64,000 nt of DNA from an uncultured Rickettsiales bacterium (GTDB lineage: Bacteria; Pseudomonadota; Alphaproteobacteria; Micavibrionales; GCA-2720935): assembly GCA_950054255.1 (NCBI GenBank), contig CATLOR010000004.1, positions 109,718 through 173,717 of the forward strand, given 5' to 3'. The position numbers were made by a program, and so were the translations under genes. Position 1 is the stretch's first letter; every line of letters starts with the position of its first letter. Positions 1 to 10,720 of this stretch are shown here, one piece after another. Under the pieces are notes generated by a model that saw nothing but the letters and a program-made list of their open reading frames with translations, ran no database searches and was not told the DNA's origin.

Positions 1-2
1 CA

Positions 3-2834
3 AAAAGAGCGTGTCGTGTTCTTCAAGAAAGTTTTCTGACATTTTTTGATGGTCAACTTCTCTTAATGCCTGATATTCGCGCTTTGGGTGATTTAGATGA
101 AGATGAACTTGCGATCATTTCTTTTGATCAAGAACTAACAACAGAATTTAATGATATTCCACCTGCTATTTCGCCATTAAGAAGACAGATGTTTTTGGCT
201 CGTATTTTATTACATGAAAGTGATTTTGTTGACACAATGGATCAGGCAATTTCATTGGCAGGGCGTTTGGGACGTTTTTTTGATGAGATTTTGACAGAAG
301 GTATTTCGTTTGAAAATTTGAAAGAAATCGTTCCTGATGATTATTCAGAACATTGGCAAAAGACCCTATCTTTTTTAACAGTCTTGACTGATAGATGGCC
401 AGAATTTTTAGCGCAAAAAAAACTTATTGACCCCGCGGATAGACGAAACAGGATTTTTGCTCTGCAAAATAAGATTTGGCTAAGTAAACCCGTGAACAAC
501 CCTATTATTGTTGCAGGGGTAACAGGAACAATTCCTGCCGCAGCAACTCTTTTAAAGACAGTAGCGTCAATGCCTTGTGGACATGTTGTTTTTCCTGGTG
601 TTGACCTTGATATTGATGATGATATCTGGAAAAATTTGGATAGCTCGCATCCTCAACATGGTTTTAAAACCGTATGCGATTATTTAGAAATCAATTTAAA
701 TGATATTCGAGCATGGCAGACAAAAAAAGATCCAAATGCTAAAGAACATTTTTTAACAGAAGTGATGAGGCCCGCAAATATTTCTGATAATTGGTATTCA
801 TATCAAAATAAAAGTATTAATTCGGTGCTAGAGGGATGGCGTTATATAGAATGTGATCATGAGGATGAGGAAGCGGAATGTGTTTCTTTTATAGCGCGCG
901 AAGCTTTAGAGGATCCGTCCAAGACAATTGCGATTGTAACACCAGATAGAACATTAGCGCGCAGAGTTGCTGCTAAAATGACACGTTGGGATATTGATCT
1001 TGACGATTCCGCAGGTGTGCCTCTTGTCTATACACCAATAGGTATATGGTTGTTGGCTATTATAGATTTATTTGAAAATGATTTTTCATATGTAAAAATC
1101 CTGACGGTCTTGCGTCATGTCTTATGTCGTTTTTCATACGAAAAAGAGGTTGCTCTCTTAGATAAATATTATTTTCGTAGTAATAAAATAGATAAGCATA
1201 ATCCTGAAAATTGGCTTCAGTTTTTAAAAGATCAGGAACATGAAGTTGAATGGCTTGAAGTATTCATTAGCCATGCTGATTCATTGAGAGGATTATATAA
1301 ACAAAAGAAAGTTTCATATAAGAAGATAATAGAAGAACATTTAATCTTTGCGCAAAAAATAGGATATTTTGATGACAATGATAATTCACTCATTTGGCAA
1401 CATGATGATGGTGAAGCGGCAGCCTATTTTTTTCATGATCTGTTTGAAAGTTTAGATTTTATTGAAAAACAAGATGACGTTTTCGAAATATCGCCGGTTA
1501 GTTATGGGGCGGTTTTGAAGCATATGATGCAAAATACTATGGTTCGACCAAAACATGGAACACATCCACGAGTTCATATATTGGGTTTGATGGAAGCACG
1601 CCTCATCAATGCTGACCGTGTTATTTTATGCGGTTTGAATGAGGGCGTATGGCCTCCAGAACCAAAAGCAGATCCATTCCTGTCGCGCCATATGCGCGTC
1701 AAAGCAGGTTTACCATCTCCTGATAAAATAATTGGCATGAGTGCTCATGATTTTATTCAAAAGCTATGCATGAATGATGTCATTATGACGCGTTCACGCA
1801 AGGTTGGTGGTTCTCCTGCACTTCCTTCTAGATGGTTGGTTCGGATGGAAGCTATTTTGAAGCAACAAAAGATCGAGATGCCTTATGATACATATTATTT
1901 ATCTTTGGTACGTTCTTTTTCCATGCATGATGAGAACAAGAAAATAACAAGACCAAGTCCATGTCCTCCAGTAGATAAAAGACCTAAAAAATTATCAGTT
2001 TCTTCTATTAAAAAATGGATGAGTGACCCTTATGGTTTGTATGCAGAAAAAATCTTAAGATTTAAAAAATTAGACCCTTTACAAAAGCGTTCTAGTTACG
2101 CTGAAAAAGGTCAATATATTCATAAATGTTTGGAGGAGTTTTTATCTCTCTACCCAAGGCAACTTGATGATCATGCGTTAGATCATTTATTAGAGATTGG
2201 AGAAAGATATTTAGAAGAATATTGTCCTGAGGTCAGTCAACGTTCTTTTTGGTGGAATAGGTTCAAATCCATCGCATCTTTTTTTATTGCACAAGAAACA
2301 AGGTATAGGAAACAGTATTTACCACTTTTTACAGAGCGCGAAGGAACGTTGAGAATAACGCATAAGATTGCACATTTACCTGAAAAGGGAGAGTTTATTG
2401 TGCGCGCTATTGCAGATCGCATTGATCAAAACCAACAAACAAAAAGCCTTGCTATTATTGATTATAAATCAGGAACTTCTCCAACAAAAACAGACATGCA
2501 AAATGGTGTGGCTCCTCAATTACCAATAGAAGCACTTATTGCTCAAAGTGGGGGGTATGGAGATATTGCAAAAGAACCTGTGGAAACATTACAGCATTGG
2601 GTTTTAAAAGGAGAAAATAGTGATATCGATTGCTTTCCTTCATCTAGAATGAAAGATTTTGAAATGCAAGACTTTTTGGATGAAACCTTGGACAATTTAA
2701 CACATTTGATTGAGTTGTTTACAGATGAACAGACGCCTTATTTGGCTTTGCCAAATGAGAACTTAACTTTAACTTATAATGATTATGAACATTTAGAACG
2801 TGTATCGGAGTGGCAGAATGACGAGAGCAATTGA
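3..2834 (+). CDS. addB: Double-strand break repair protein AddB (5' truncated by window edge)
   Basis: The reading frame stays open upstream of the listed Met (K-R-A-C-R-V-L-Q-E-S-F...), so the gene runs off the left edge. C-terminal PD-(D/E)XK nuclease-like region (AIADRIDQ...LAIIDYKSG); overlaps addA. Confidence 0.9.
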   Translation, partial: KRACRVLQESFLTFFDGQLLLMPDIRALGDLDEDELAIISFDQELTTEFNDIPPAISPLRRQMFLARILLHESDFVDTMDQAISLAGRLGRFFDEILTEGISFENLKEIVPDDYSEHWQKTLSFLTVLTDRWPEFLAQKKLIDPADRRNRIFALQNKIWLSKPVNNPIIVAGVTGTIPAAATLLKTVASMPCGHVVFPGVDLDIDDDIWKNLDSSHPQHGFKTVCDYLEINLNDIRAWQTKKDPNAKEHFLTEVMRPANISDNWYSYQNKSINSVLEGWRYIECDHEDEEAECVSFIAREALEDPSKTIAIVTPDRTLARRVAAKMTRWDIDLDDSAGVPLVYTPIGIWLLAIIDLFENDFSYVKILTVLRHVLCRFSYEKEVALLDKYYFRSNKIDKHNPENWLQFLKDQEHEVEWLEVFISHADSLRGLYKQKKVSYKKIIEEHLIFAQKIGYFDDNDNSLIWQHDDGEAAAYFFHDLFESLDFIEKQDDVFEISPVSYGAVLKHMMQNTMVRPKHGTHPRVHILGLMEARLINADRVILCGLNEGVWPPEPKADPFLSRHMRVKAGLPSPDKIIGMSAHDFIQKLCMNDVIMTRSRKVGGSPALPSRWLVRMEAILKQQKIEMPYDTYYLSLVRSFSMHDENKKITRPSPCPPVDKRPKKLSVSSIKKWMSDPYGLYAEKILRFKKLDPLQKRSSYAEKGQYIHKCLEEFLSLYPRQLDDHALDHLLEIGERYLEEYCPEVSQRSFWWNRFKSIASFFIAQETRYRKQYLPLFTEREGTLRITHKIAHLPEKGEFIVRAIADRIDQNQQTKSLAIIDYKSGTSPTKTDMQNGVAPQLPIEALIAQSGGYGDIAKEPVETLQHWVLKGENSDIDCFPSSRMKDFEMQDFLDETLDNLTHLIELFTDEQTPYLALPNENLTLTYNDYEHLERVSEWQNDESN

Positions 2835-5800
2835 AAAGGCGTCCTCTCTCTTAGATATACAAGAGATTTTAAAGCAAGCGAGTTACTTTCAAAATAAAGC
2901 GTCTGATCCAAGATCTCATATTTGGGTTGGTGCCTCTGCGGGGACAGGTAAAACAAAAGTATTAACAGACCGTGTTTTACGCTTAATGTTACCTGCTGAA
3001 AACCATGTAGCAACAGATCCGACACGTATTCTATGTATTACTTTTACAAAAGCAGCTGCGGCTGAGATGGCTTCTCGCATACAATCTATTCTTGCCGATT
3101 GGGTTTCATTAGATGATACGGTATTACGAGATAAAATATTTGCACTCACACAAGAAGACGTGAGTGATGATATTTTAAAACAAGCACGTCAATTATTTGC
3201 ACGTGTCGTCGATGAAGGAGCCCGTATGAAAATCATGACGATCCATGGTTTTTGTGAGAGTGTGTTAAAACGCTTTCCAATTGAGGCGGGACTATCTCCT
3301 GATTTTGAGCTCATAGATGAAAGACAATCACGAGAAATGTTAGAGCATGTGATTGATGATTTATTCTCATCTAAAGCTCAGGAATTAAATAATGAAGAGC
3401 TAAATGAGGCCATAGAATTTTTATCAACACATTTAGATGAAAATGGCTTTAAAGATTTGATGAAGCGTGTCATTTCAGAGAGATCAGATTTCTCGCGCTT
3501 TATTAGAGATGTTGGTGGTCTATCGGAATCTATAAAAACGGTCTATCAATATAACAAATTTGATAATACCTTTGTTTCAAAAGAAGGAATTGAAGATATC
3601 TTCATACAAAAATGTGACTGGCCTCGTTTAAATCGCTGCGCAGAACTGCTTTGTTCTGGAGGTAAAAAAGAACAAGATATTGGTCAGAAATTGTTAATTG
3701 CGTGTCAAAATGTTAAAGAAGGGAAATCTCCTTTTCCTATTTTAGAAACAGTTTTTCTAACAACACAATATACGAGGCGCGCTCATCCTTTTGCTAAAAA
3801 AACACAAGAAAACTTTCCAGATGAATCTTTGTTTTTTGATGATATTGCAGATAGATTTATTGATGTTTTAGAGACTTTAAAAAGACTAAGACAAGCGCAA
3901 GCAACCAAAGCCTTATTAGTCCTTGGTTATGTTATTATTCAAGGCTATGAAGCCCAGAAAAAAAATAACAGCTATTTAGATTTTGATGATCTGATTATGA
4001 AGACGTCGGCGCTTTTTTCATCATCTAATCAAGCGGCTTGGGTTTTGTATAAATTAGATGGTGGTATTGATCATATTTTGATTGATGAGGCCCAAGATAC
4101 AAGTCCTGACCAATGGGCTGTTATTCATGCGATAACTCAAGAGTTTTTTTCAGGCGAGTCTCGTTACGAAAGCTTTATAAAACGGACATTATTTGTTGTT
4201 GGTGATGAAAAACAATCGATTTATTCATTTCATAAAGCAGATCCAGCAAAATTCCAAGAGATGAAACAGTTTTTTAAAGAGCAAATATCGGCTTTAGAAG
4301 ATGAACTTGTAGTCGTGCCTCTTAATACGTCTTTCCGCTCTACGTCAGCTGTATTAGACAGCGTTGATAATGTTTTTTCCAATATTGTTAATAAGCAAGG
4401 TGTTACGTTACTTAATGAAGAGAAAGTTGAACATTTTGTGCATAGACAAGGGCAAGCAGGCTGTGTTGAGGTTTGGCCTTTGGCTATAGAGAGTGATCAT
4501 AAAAAAGAAGGATGGCATTTCCCTGTTGAGATTATTAAGAAACAATCTCATACACAAATTTTAGCAGATAAAATTGCAACGGAAATTTCTTTGTGGATTG
4601 AAAATAAAAAGATTTTGCCGTCTAAAAATAGACCGATTAAGCCCTCAGATGTGATGATTTTGCTGCAAAAAAGAGGCGGGCTTATGTATCCTATATTGAG
4701 AGCATTGAAAGCGCGCAATGTTCCCGTTTCTGGATTGGACCGTTTGACGGTTTCTAAGGAAATTATTATTCAAGATTTAATCTCTTTAGCAAAATTTTGT
4801 TTGTTAAATGAGGATGATTTATCTTTGGCAGAGTTTTTAAAATCTCCTTTTATCTCTATGTCTGAAGACACATTAATGTCTTATGCCTTAGACCGAAAAA
4901 AATCATTATGGGCACATCTTTTTAAACAAGATGAAGAAATAGTTTCTTATCTTAAGAACCTTAGAATTCAAGCGACTTTGATGCGCCCATATGAGTTTTT
5001 TGATTATGTGTTAACACACCCATGTCCATGTTCTGAGGTGAGTGGCTTTTCTGCAGCAAAAGCGCGTATGGGAGAAGAGATTATTGATCCTTTAAACGAA
5101 TTTTTATCAATGGCAATACAATTTGAGCAACAACATGTCCCGCATATTCAAAATTTTATAGAATGGTTTGAAGCTGATGAGGCTGAGATAAAACGTGAAG
5201 CAGAGGGAAGTGGACAAGACGCTGTTAGAATTATGACTGTTCATGGGTCAAAGGGGTTGCAAGCGCCGATCGTGATTTTGGCAGATGCTGCGCGAAAAGC
5301 TAAAAAAGCATCCTCACAAGCCGAGAGCATTGTATGGCCTGTAATTGGTAAAAATGAAAAATCATATGCAGACATAAAAATGCCTTTATGGCGTTTGAAA
5401 TCAAAAGATGAAGATCAAAACTTTAATGCAATAAAAACACACAACAATGAATTATCAGAGCAAGAATATAGACGGTTATTTTATGTGGCTATGACGCGCG
5501 CAAGTGATACATTAATTGTTGCAGGTAGTGTTAAGAGAGAAGAAAAATCAGAGTCCTTAACATGGTATAATATGATGTTAGACTCACTTCCTTTTGAGAA
5601 AAAGCCTTTTGTTGAGGATTGTGAAAAAGACGTATGGCAAAGCACTGATAAATTAGTTTATGAAACAGATCAAAAGACATCTTGTGAGGTTGATAAACGC
5701 GATAAAGATAATCAAATTATCTCTATTGATAAAACAGAAATGCCCCTGTGGTTATATCGTAAAACACAAAAACAAGCTGCAACAATACGTCCTTTAACGC

Positions 5801-6384
5801 CTTCTAAGTTAGATGAAAAAGAACCTGTTATTATTTCTCCTTTGCTTAGACAAAAAGATAAATATGAACAGGAAAAGAGGTTCTTGAGAGGGAATATCTT
5901 GCATGCTTTATTGCAATTTTTACCAGAGATTATGCCATCTAAGCGTAGAGAGGTAGCGACAAAGTATATTAAGGCTCAATGGCGTGATATTACTGATAAG
6001 GCCTGTGATATGTGGGTTGAAGAAATCGAGGCTGTTTTGAATAATCCAGATTTTTCTGATGTGTTTGGTCCTGGTTCTCGTGCAGAGGTACCAGTTTCTG
6101 GTCTTTTGTCTGGCAAGCAGGAATTTGTGCTGAGTGGGCAAATAGACCGATTGGTTATTTTACAAGACCGAATTTTAATTGTTGATTATAAGACGAATAG
6201 ACCTTCTCCTGAGAAAGTGAAAGACGTACCTTCAATTTATATGAAGCAAATGGCGATCTATAAACAAGCGCTACAAGCCATATATCCAAATCATGAAGTC
6301 AAAACGGCTTTATTATGGACAGATCAAACAAAATTGATGATTTTATCTGAGACAGATCTTGACCGATATGGCATACAGCACTAA
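2818..6384 (+). CDS. addA: Double-strand break repair helicase AddA
   Basis: UvrD/Rep-type motifs: Walker A GASAGTGKTKVLTDRV, HILIDEAQDTSPDQW, VVGDEKQSIYSF, FYVAMTRASDTLIVAG; C-terminal nuclease ILIVDYKTNRP. Likely start ATG 2818 (MTRAIEK). Confidence 0.95.
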   Translation: MTRAIEKASSLLDIQEILKQASYFQNKASDPRSHIWVGASAGTGKTKVLTDRVLRLMLPAENHVATDPTRILCITFTKAAAAEMASRIQSILADWVSLDDTVLRDKIFALTQEDVSDDILKQARQLFARVVDEGARMKIMTIHGFCESVLKRFPIEAGLSPDFELIDERQSREMLEHVIDDLFSSKAQELNNEELNEAIEFLSTHLDENGFKDLMKRVISERSDFSRFIRDVGGLSESIKTVYQYNKFDNTFVSKEGIEDIFIQKCDWPRLNRCAELLCSGGKKEQDIGQKLLIACQNVKEGKSPFPILETVFLTTQYTRRAHPFAKKTQENFPDESLFFDDIADRFIDVLETLKRLRQAQATKALLVLGYVIIQGYEAQKKNNSYLDFDDLIMKTSALFSSSNQAAWVLYKLDGGIDHILIDEAQDTSPDQWAVIHAITQEFFSGESRYESFIKRTLFVVGDEKQSIYSFHKADPAKFQEMKQFFKEQISALEDELVVVPLNTSFRSTSAVLDSVDNVFSNIVNKQGVTLLNEEKVEHFVHRQGQAGCVEVWPLAIESDHKKEGWHFPVEIIKKQSHTQILADKIATEISLWIENKKILPSKNRPIKPSDVMILLQKRGGLMYPILRALKARNVPVSGLDRLTVSKEIIIQDLISLAKFCLLNEDDLSLAEFLKSPFISMSEDTLMSYALDRKKSLWAHLFKQDEEIVSYLKNLRIQATLMRPYEFFDYVLTHPCPCSEVSGFSAAKARMGEEIIDPLNEFLSMAIQFEQQHVPHIQNFIEWFEADEAEIKREAEGSGQDAVRIMTVHGSKGLQAPIVILADAARKAKKASSQAESIVWPVIGKNEKSYADIKMPLWRLKSKDEDQNFNAIKTHNNELSEQEYRRLFYVAMTRASDTLIVAGSVKREEKSESLTWYNMMLDSLPFEKKPFVEDCEKDVWQSTDKLVYETDQKTSCEVDKRDKDNQIISIDKTEMPLWLYRKTQKQAATIRPLTPSKLDEKEPVIISPLLRQKDKYEQEKRFLRGNILHALLQFLPEIMPSKRREVATKYIKAQWRDITDKACDMWVEEIEAVLNNPDFSDVFGPGSRAEVPVSGLLSGKQEFVLSGQIDRLVILQDRILIVDYKTNRPSPEKVKDVPSIYMKQMAIYKQALQAIYPNHEVKTALLWTDQTKLMILSETDLDRYGIQH

Positions 6385-6434
6385 TATTATTTTATAGAAA
6401 CAAAATAAGTAACCCCATAACAAGAGGAAATGAC

Positions 6435-6755
6435 ATGTCAACTGTGGCTGTAAGTGATGCTTCTTTTGAAGACGATGTTTTAAATAATGATACACCTGTA
6501 TTAGTAGATTTTTGGGCAGAATGGTGTGGCCCATGTAAGGCGCTTAGCCCAGTATTGGATGAGGCGGCTACTGAATTAGCTGGAAAAGTTAAAGTTGCTA
6601 AAGTGAATATTGATGAAAATCCTATGACACCGTCAAAATATGGGGTGCGTGGTATTCCAACATTAATGGTGTTCCAATCAGGTGAATTAAAGGCGACTCG
6701 TGTTGGCGGCTTATCTAAACAAGACTTACTGACTTGGATTAGTGAAAATAGCTAA
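6435..6755 (+). CDS. trxA: Thioredoxin
   Basis: WAEWCGPCKALSPVLDE active site, GVRGIPTLMVF cis-Pro motif. Confidence 0.96.
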   Translation: MSTVAVSDASFEDDVLNNDTPVLVDFWAEWCGPCKALSPVLDEAATELAGKVKVAKVNIDENPMTPSKYGVRGIPTLMVFQSGELKATRVGGLSKQDLLTWISENS

Positions 6756-6779
6756 ATTAGAGTACTAGAGAACTTATAT

Positions 6780-6808
6780 AAAAGCCCTTTCTTGTAAAGG
6801 GCTTTTAT
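6780..6808. terminator. Bidirectional intrinsic terminator between convergent trxA and hemA
   Basis: Perfect inverted repeat aaagcccttt (6781-6790) / aaagggcttt (6796-6805), flanked by A/T runs on both sides. Confidence 0.85.
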
Positions 6809-6810
6809 TA

Positions 6811-8028
6811 TTATGCTGCTTGTGAAATGATTTTTGTGCCAAGCAAGTCTTTTAGGGTATTAACCAAAAAGACCATATCTTCTGTTGTATGATAAGGGGA
6901 GGGGGTAAAACGTAATCGCTCGGTTCCTACAGGCACAGTTGGGTAATTAATTGGTTGGACATAAATATCATAATCATGCAGTAATGTATCTGAAATATGT
7001 TTGCACAAAACAGCATCTCCAATCATAACAGGAACAATATGGCTCGGACCTTCTATAATGGGAAGACCGTTATCTCTCATGAGTGCTTTTAGTTCTTGGG
7101 CACGTGCTTGATGTTGAAGACGCTCGGATGTCGATTTTTTTAAATGCTCAACAGATTCTAAACATGCTGCAAGCAAAGCAGGGGAATGTGCTGTCGTAAA
7201 AATGAAACCCGAGGCAACAGAGCGTATACAATCGATGATCTCTCTGCTACCTGCAATGTAACCGCCCATAACGCCATACGCTTTTCCTAGCGTCCCTTCA
7301 ATGATATCAATGCGATCCATAAGACCTTCTCTCTCAGCAATACCCGCACCTCTTTCTCCATACATACCAACAGCATGGACTTCATCAATATAGGTTAGTG
7401 CTTGATATTTATCGGCTAAGTCACAAATTTCTTTAATTGGAGCAATATCACCATCCATTGAATAAACAGATTCAAAGGCGATGATTTTAGGGCGATCTAT
7501 TGGTTGTGAAGATAGGAGTTCTTCGAGATGTGCTAAATCATTGTGACGAAAAATTGCTTTTTCTACTTTTGATTGTCTGATGCCTGCAATCATGGATGCA
7601 TGATTTTTTTCATCCGAAAGAATAATCGCATCAGGCATGATTTGTCCTAAAGCACTTAAGCTTGCTTCGTTAGATACATATCCAGATGTAAATAAAAGAG
7701 CATCTTCTTTGTGATGTAAATCGGCAAGAGATTGCTCTAAAAGGACGTGATAGTGTGTTGTGCCAGAGATGTTGCGTGTTCCTCCAGCACCTGTTCCAGA
7801 ACGCGCAGCAGCGTCTTGTAAGGCTTTAATAACTTTGGGATTTTGTCCCATTCCCAAGTAATCATTTGAGCACCAAATAGTGATTTCTTTTTCAAGACCT
7901 GATTCATCGCGATAAATCGCTTTTGGGAATTGTCCGACAAGACGTTCAATATCAGCAAAAACTCTGTAACGCCCTTCGGCCTTGATTGACTCAATTTTCT
8001 CAGAAAAATAGGTGTTATAGTTAATCAT
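6811..8028 (-). CDS. hemA: 5-aminolevulinate synthase (C4 pathway)
   Basis: PLP-dependent alpha-oxoamine synthase: [75 protein letters not shown]. Confidence 0.95.
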   Translation of the reverse strand: MINYNTYFSEKIESIKAEGRYRVFADIERLVGQFPKAIYRDESGLEKEITIWCSNDYLGMGQNPKVIKALQDAAARSGTGAGGTRNISGTTHYHVLLEQSLADLHHKEDALLFTSGYVSNEASLSALGQIMPDAIILSDEKNHASMIAGIRQSKVEKAIFRHNDLAHLEELLSSQPIDRPKIIAFESVYSMDGDIAPIKEICDLADKYQALTYIDEVHAVGMYGERGAGIAEREGLMDRIDIIEGTLGKAYGVMGGYIAGSREIIDCIRSVASGFIFTTAHSPALLAACLESVEHLKKSTSERLQHQARAQELKALMRDNGLPIIEGPSHIVPVMIGDAVLCKHISDTLLHDYDIYVQPINYPTVPVGTERLRFTPSPYHTTEDMVFLVNTLKDLLGTKIISQAA

Positions 8029-8147
8029 ATTGGTTATGCCCCTTGTTCAGAAATACTTTGAAATTAATCATTTTTAAAACTATAATTGGTATAAATCAAT
8101 ATGCAAGTCTTTGCATTGTAATATTTTTAGATAAGAAAGTTTTTTTT

Positions 8148-9089
8148 ATGCTTATCGTCTTTGGCTCAATCAATATGGACATTATTGTCCATGCCACGAA
8201 CTTTATCCCAGAAACACACACGTCTTTAGGAGGAGATTATCGCGTCCTTGATGGTGGTAAAGGGGCTAATCAAGCAATAGCCTCTGTTTTTGCAGGTGCT
8301 AGTAAAGTTTATATGGTCGGTTGCGTTGGTCATGATCGATATGGGGATGATTGCCTTCATAATATGCGTGTTAAAAATGTTGTAACTACAGGTGTTGCGC
8401 GGAGTGATTTATCAACAGGTCTTGTTGTGATGTGTGTAGATGAAGACGATAACAAGCAAATTAATATTGTTGCGAATGGTGCAAATGTTGAAACAAAGTC
8501 AGATCAAATTCCTGATAGCTTTTTTAAAGAAGATACAGTTGTATTATTGCAGATGGAAGTCCCTCATGAAGAGAATTGGTCTGTTGTAAAGCGTGCTCAT
8601 GAGAAAGGCTCGACGGTTATATTAAATGTTGCTCCTACCGCCTCTGTCCCAGAAGAAATTCTGAGCATGGTGGATTATTTAATTGTGAATAAAGAAGAAG
8701 CAGGAGCTCTCGCCAGTTTACTTGATATTCAAGAAAATAAGACAGCGGAATTGGTGTTAAGGCTTTCTAAAAAATATGATTTAACAACCATTTTAACAAT
8801 GAGTGAAAAAGGAACATATGCCTCAGAGAAAGGCATGAACTTCATACGTGCGCATGCTATGAGTGTGAATGCGGTTGATACGACAGGTGCGGGGGACACG
8901 TTTTGTGGTGTTTTTGCAGCGTGTATTGAACGTGGTATGAATGTAAAATCAGCCTTGCATCACGCATCTGTAGGAGGCGCCTTAGCTTGTATGAAGGAAG
9001 GGGCTCAAGAGAGCATGCCGACATTAAGAGATATTGAAGTTAACTTGAGTAAATGTGAAGACCCAGAAGTCGTTGAACATAATCAATAG
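8148..9089 (+). CDS. Ribokinase / PfkB-family carbohydrate kinase
   Basis: MLIVFGSINMDIIVHA, DGGKGANQAIAS, VDTTGAGDTFCGVFAA anion-hole motif. Likely start ATG 8148 rather than 8043. Confidence 0.88.
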   Translation: MLIVFGSINMDIIVHATNFIPETHTSLGGDYRVLDGGKGANQAIASVFAGASKVYMVGCVGHDRYGDDCLHNMRVKNVVTTGVARSDLSTGLVVMCVDEDDNKQINIVANGANVETKSDQIPDSFFKEDTVVLLQMEVPHEENWSVVKRAHEKGSTVILNVAPTASVPEEILSMVDYLIVNKEEAGALASLLDIQENKTAELVLRLSKKYDLTTILTMSEKGTYASEKGMNFIRAHAMSVNAVDTTGAGDTFCGVFAACIERGMNVKSALHHASVGGALACMKEGAQESMPTLRDIEVNLSKCEDPEVVEHNQ

Positions 9090-9098
9090 GATCAAGCA

Positions 9099-9575
9099 AT
9101 GAAGGAAATACTTACATGGCAGGATATTGAAACCTTATCCGACCAGCTGGTCGCTTCTATTGATGCAGGTGGCGAAACTTTCACAGATATTCTAGCCTTG
9201 GCTCGTGGTGGGATGTTTCCTGCGACATTATTGGCTTATGGTCTTGGTGTGCGCTCTATTCATAGTATCGCTCTTGCCTCTTATGAACAAGATAGCCAAG
9301 GGGCTTTAGAAGTTAAAAGTGATTTACCTAATCTAGAAGGGCGTTCGCTATTGATCGTTGATGATTTGGCGGACACAGGAAAAACACTCGATTTTGTTAA
9401 ACGCTTATATCCAAAAGCAAAAGTAGCGTGTTTATTGACAAAACCAGAAGGAAAAAGTCGTGTTGATTTCTTTGTGAAAGAATATGCACAATCTGTCTGG
9501 ATTGATTTTCCATGGGAAAAGAATGAAGCTGAAGGCATAGAAAAAAGCCGTCAACGGATAACGCAAACGGCTTAA
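9099..9575 (+). CDS. Phosphoribosyltransferase (xanthine/guanine PRTase type)
   Basis: PRPP motif LLIVDDLADTGKTLDFV; LALARGGMFPATLLAYGLG. Confidence 0.85.
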   Translation: MKEILTWQDIETLSDQLVASIDAGGETFTDILALARGGMFPATLLAYGLGVRSIHSIALASYEQDSQGALEVKSDLPNLEGRSLLIVDDLADTGKTLDFVKRLYPKAKVACLLTKPEGKSRVDFFVKEYAQSVWIDFPWEKNEAEGIEKSRQRITQTA

Positions 9576-9595
9576 TCAAATTTTTTCTTTTTAAT

Positions 9596-9856
9596 TTAAT
9601 GAAGTGTTACAGTTTGTACATCATTGTGCCATGCGGCATGAATGGCTGTTTTCTCGTCAGGGAAAATACTGATTTGCTCGCCCGCAGCGTTATAAAGTGC
9701 ATAAGCCATATTTCCTTCAATATAAATAGGGCGTACATAAAATAACCCTTCTTTTCCTAAATCTTTAAAAGCTTGGGGAGATATATGGCGTAATGCATCT
9801 ACAATTTCTGTTGAATTCTCTGACATCGAAAAACCTCTCTTATTCTCAATAGACAT
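9596..9856 (-). CDS. DUF1150 family small protein
   Basis: LGKEGLFYVRPI...AYALYNAAGEQISIFPDEKTAIHAAW resembles DUF1150, commonly next to hsp20 in Alphaproteobacteria. Confidence 0.7.
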   Translation of the reverse strand: MSIENKRGFSMSENSTEIVDALRHISPQAFKDLGKEGLFYVRPIYIEGNMAYALYNAAGEQISIFPDEKTAIHAAWHNDVQTVTLH

Positions 9857-9914
9857 GCTAATTTTACTCCTAAAAGATGAATATTCTGTTTAAAAGGGGA
9901 TCAAGATTGAAAAT

Positions 9915-10370
9915 TTAATCTGTTTTTTTCGCTTCAATCGTCTTTGTTTTGGGAGTGTCAGTTGATGAGATCGATATTTTTCTGACATTAACTTCTGGCT
10001 CGATGCGATGTAAATCGATATTTAACAGGCCATTATCCATTGTCGCGCCATCAACTTCTATGCCATCGGCTAGCACAAAAGAGCGTTGGAATTGGCGTGT
10101 TGCTATACCGCGATGGATAAAGAGGCGATCTTCATCTGATGTTTCTTTGCGCCCTCTGATAACGAGTTGGTTATCTTCTATTTGTACAGATAAATCATCC
10201 ATAGTAAAACCAGCAACCGCAAGTGTAATGCGTAGCTCGTTCTCACCCATTTGTTCAATGTTATAAGGGGGATAGCTATCAGATGATTTTGCAATACGAT
10301 CAAGTGTACGTTCAAATTGATCAAATCCTAGTAATAAAGGACTATCGAATAATGACAGACGTGTTGTCAT
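9915..10370 (-). CDS. Small heat shock protein, Hsp20/IbpA family
   Basis: MTTRLSLFDSPLLLGFDQFERTLDRI, NELRITLAVAGFTMDDLSVQIEDNQLVIRGRK, IHRGIATRQFQRSFVLADGIEV. Confidence 0.93.
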   Translation of the reverse strand: MTTRLSLFDSPLLLGFDQFERTLDRIAKSSDSYPPYNIEQMGENELRITLAVAGFTMDDLSVQIEDNQLVIRGRKETSDEDRLFIHRGIATRQFQRSFVLADGIEVDGATMDNGLLNIDLHRIEPEVNVRKISISSTDTPKTKTIEAKKTD

Positions 10371-10511
10371 GGGTTTGTCTCCTTCTTTCGTTAAGCAAGG
10401 TTAAACATATAATACGAAGCCCAAATGAGGCGCTTCATTACATATAAGTATATCATAAGTGATAAAAATCAAGCAAGAAAGAAGTAACAGAGCAAAACAA
10501 AAGGAGAGTTG

Positions 10512-10700
10512 TTATTTCTTCTTTTTCTCCTTAATGAATTCACGGTCACAATAACCGCACGTAATCATATCTGTGCCGTCGAAACTATAATATACAGCAG
10601 GATGTCCTAAAGCACCGCCACCACCATCACACATGATTGTTTTGACAGAAGGATCAACTAAGATTTGTTCTGGCGCTTTTGTAACTGTATCTTTTCCCAT
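10512..10700 (-). CDS. Zinc-finger domain-containing protein (CHCC-type, NDUFS6-like)
   Basis: CDGGGGALGHPAVYYSFDGTDMITCGYCDREF. Confidence 0.8.
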   Translation of the reverse strand: MGKDTVTKAPEQILVDPSVKTIMCDGGGGALGHPAVYYSFDGTDMITCGYCDREFIKEKKKK

Positions 10701-10720
10701 TTTTGTTATCCCTTTGTTTA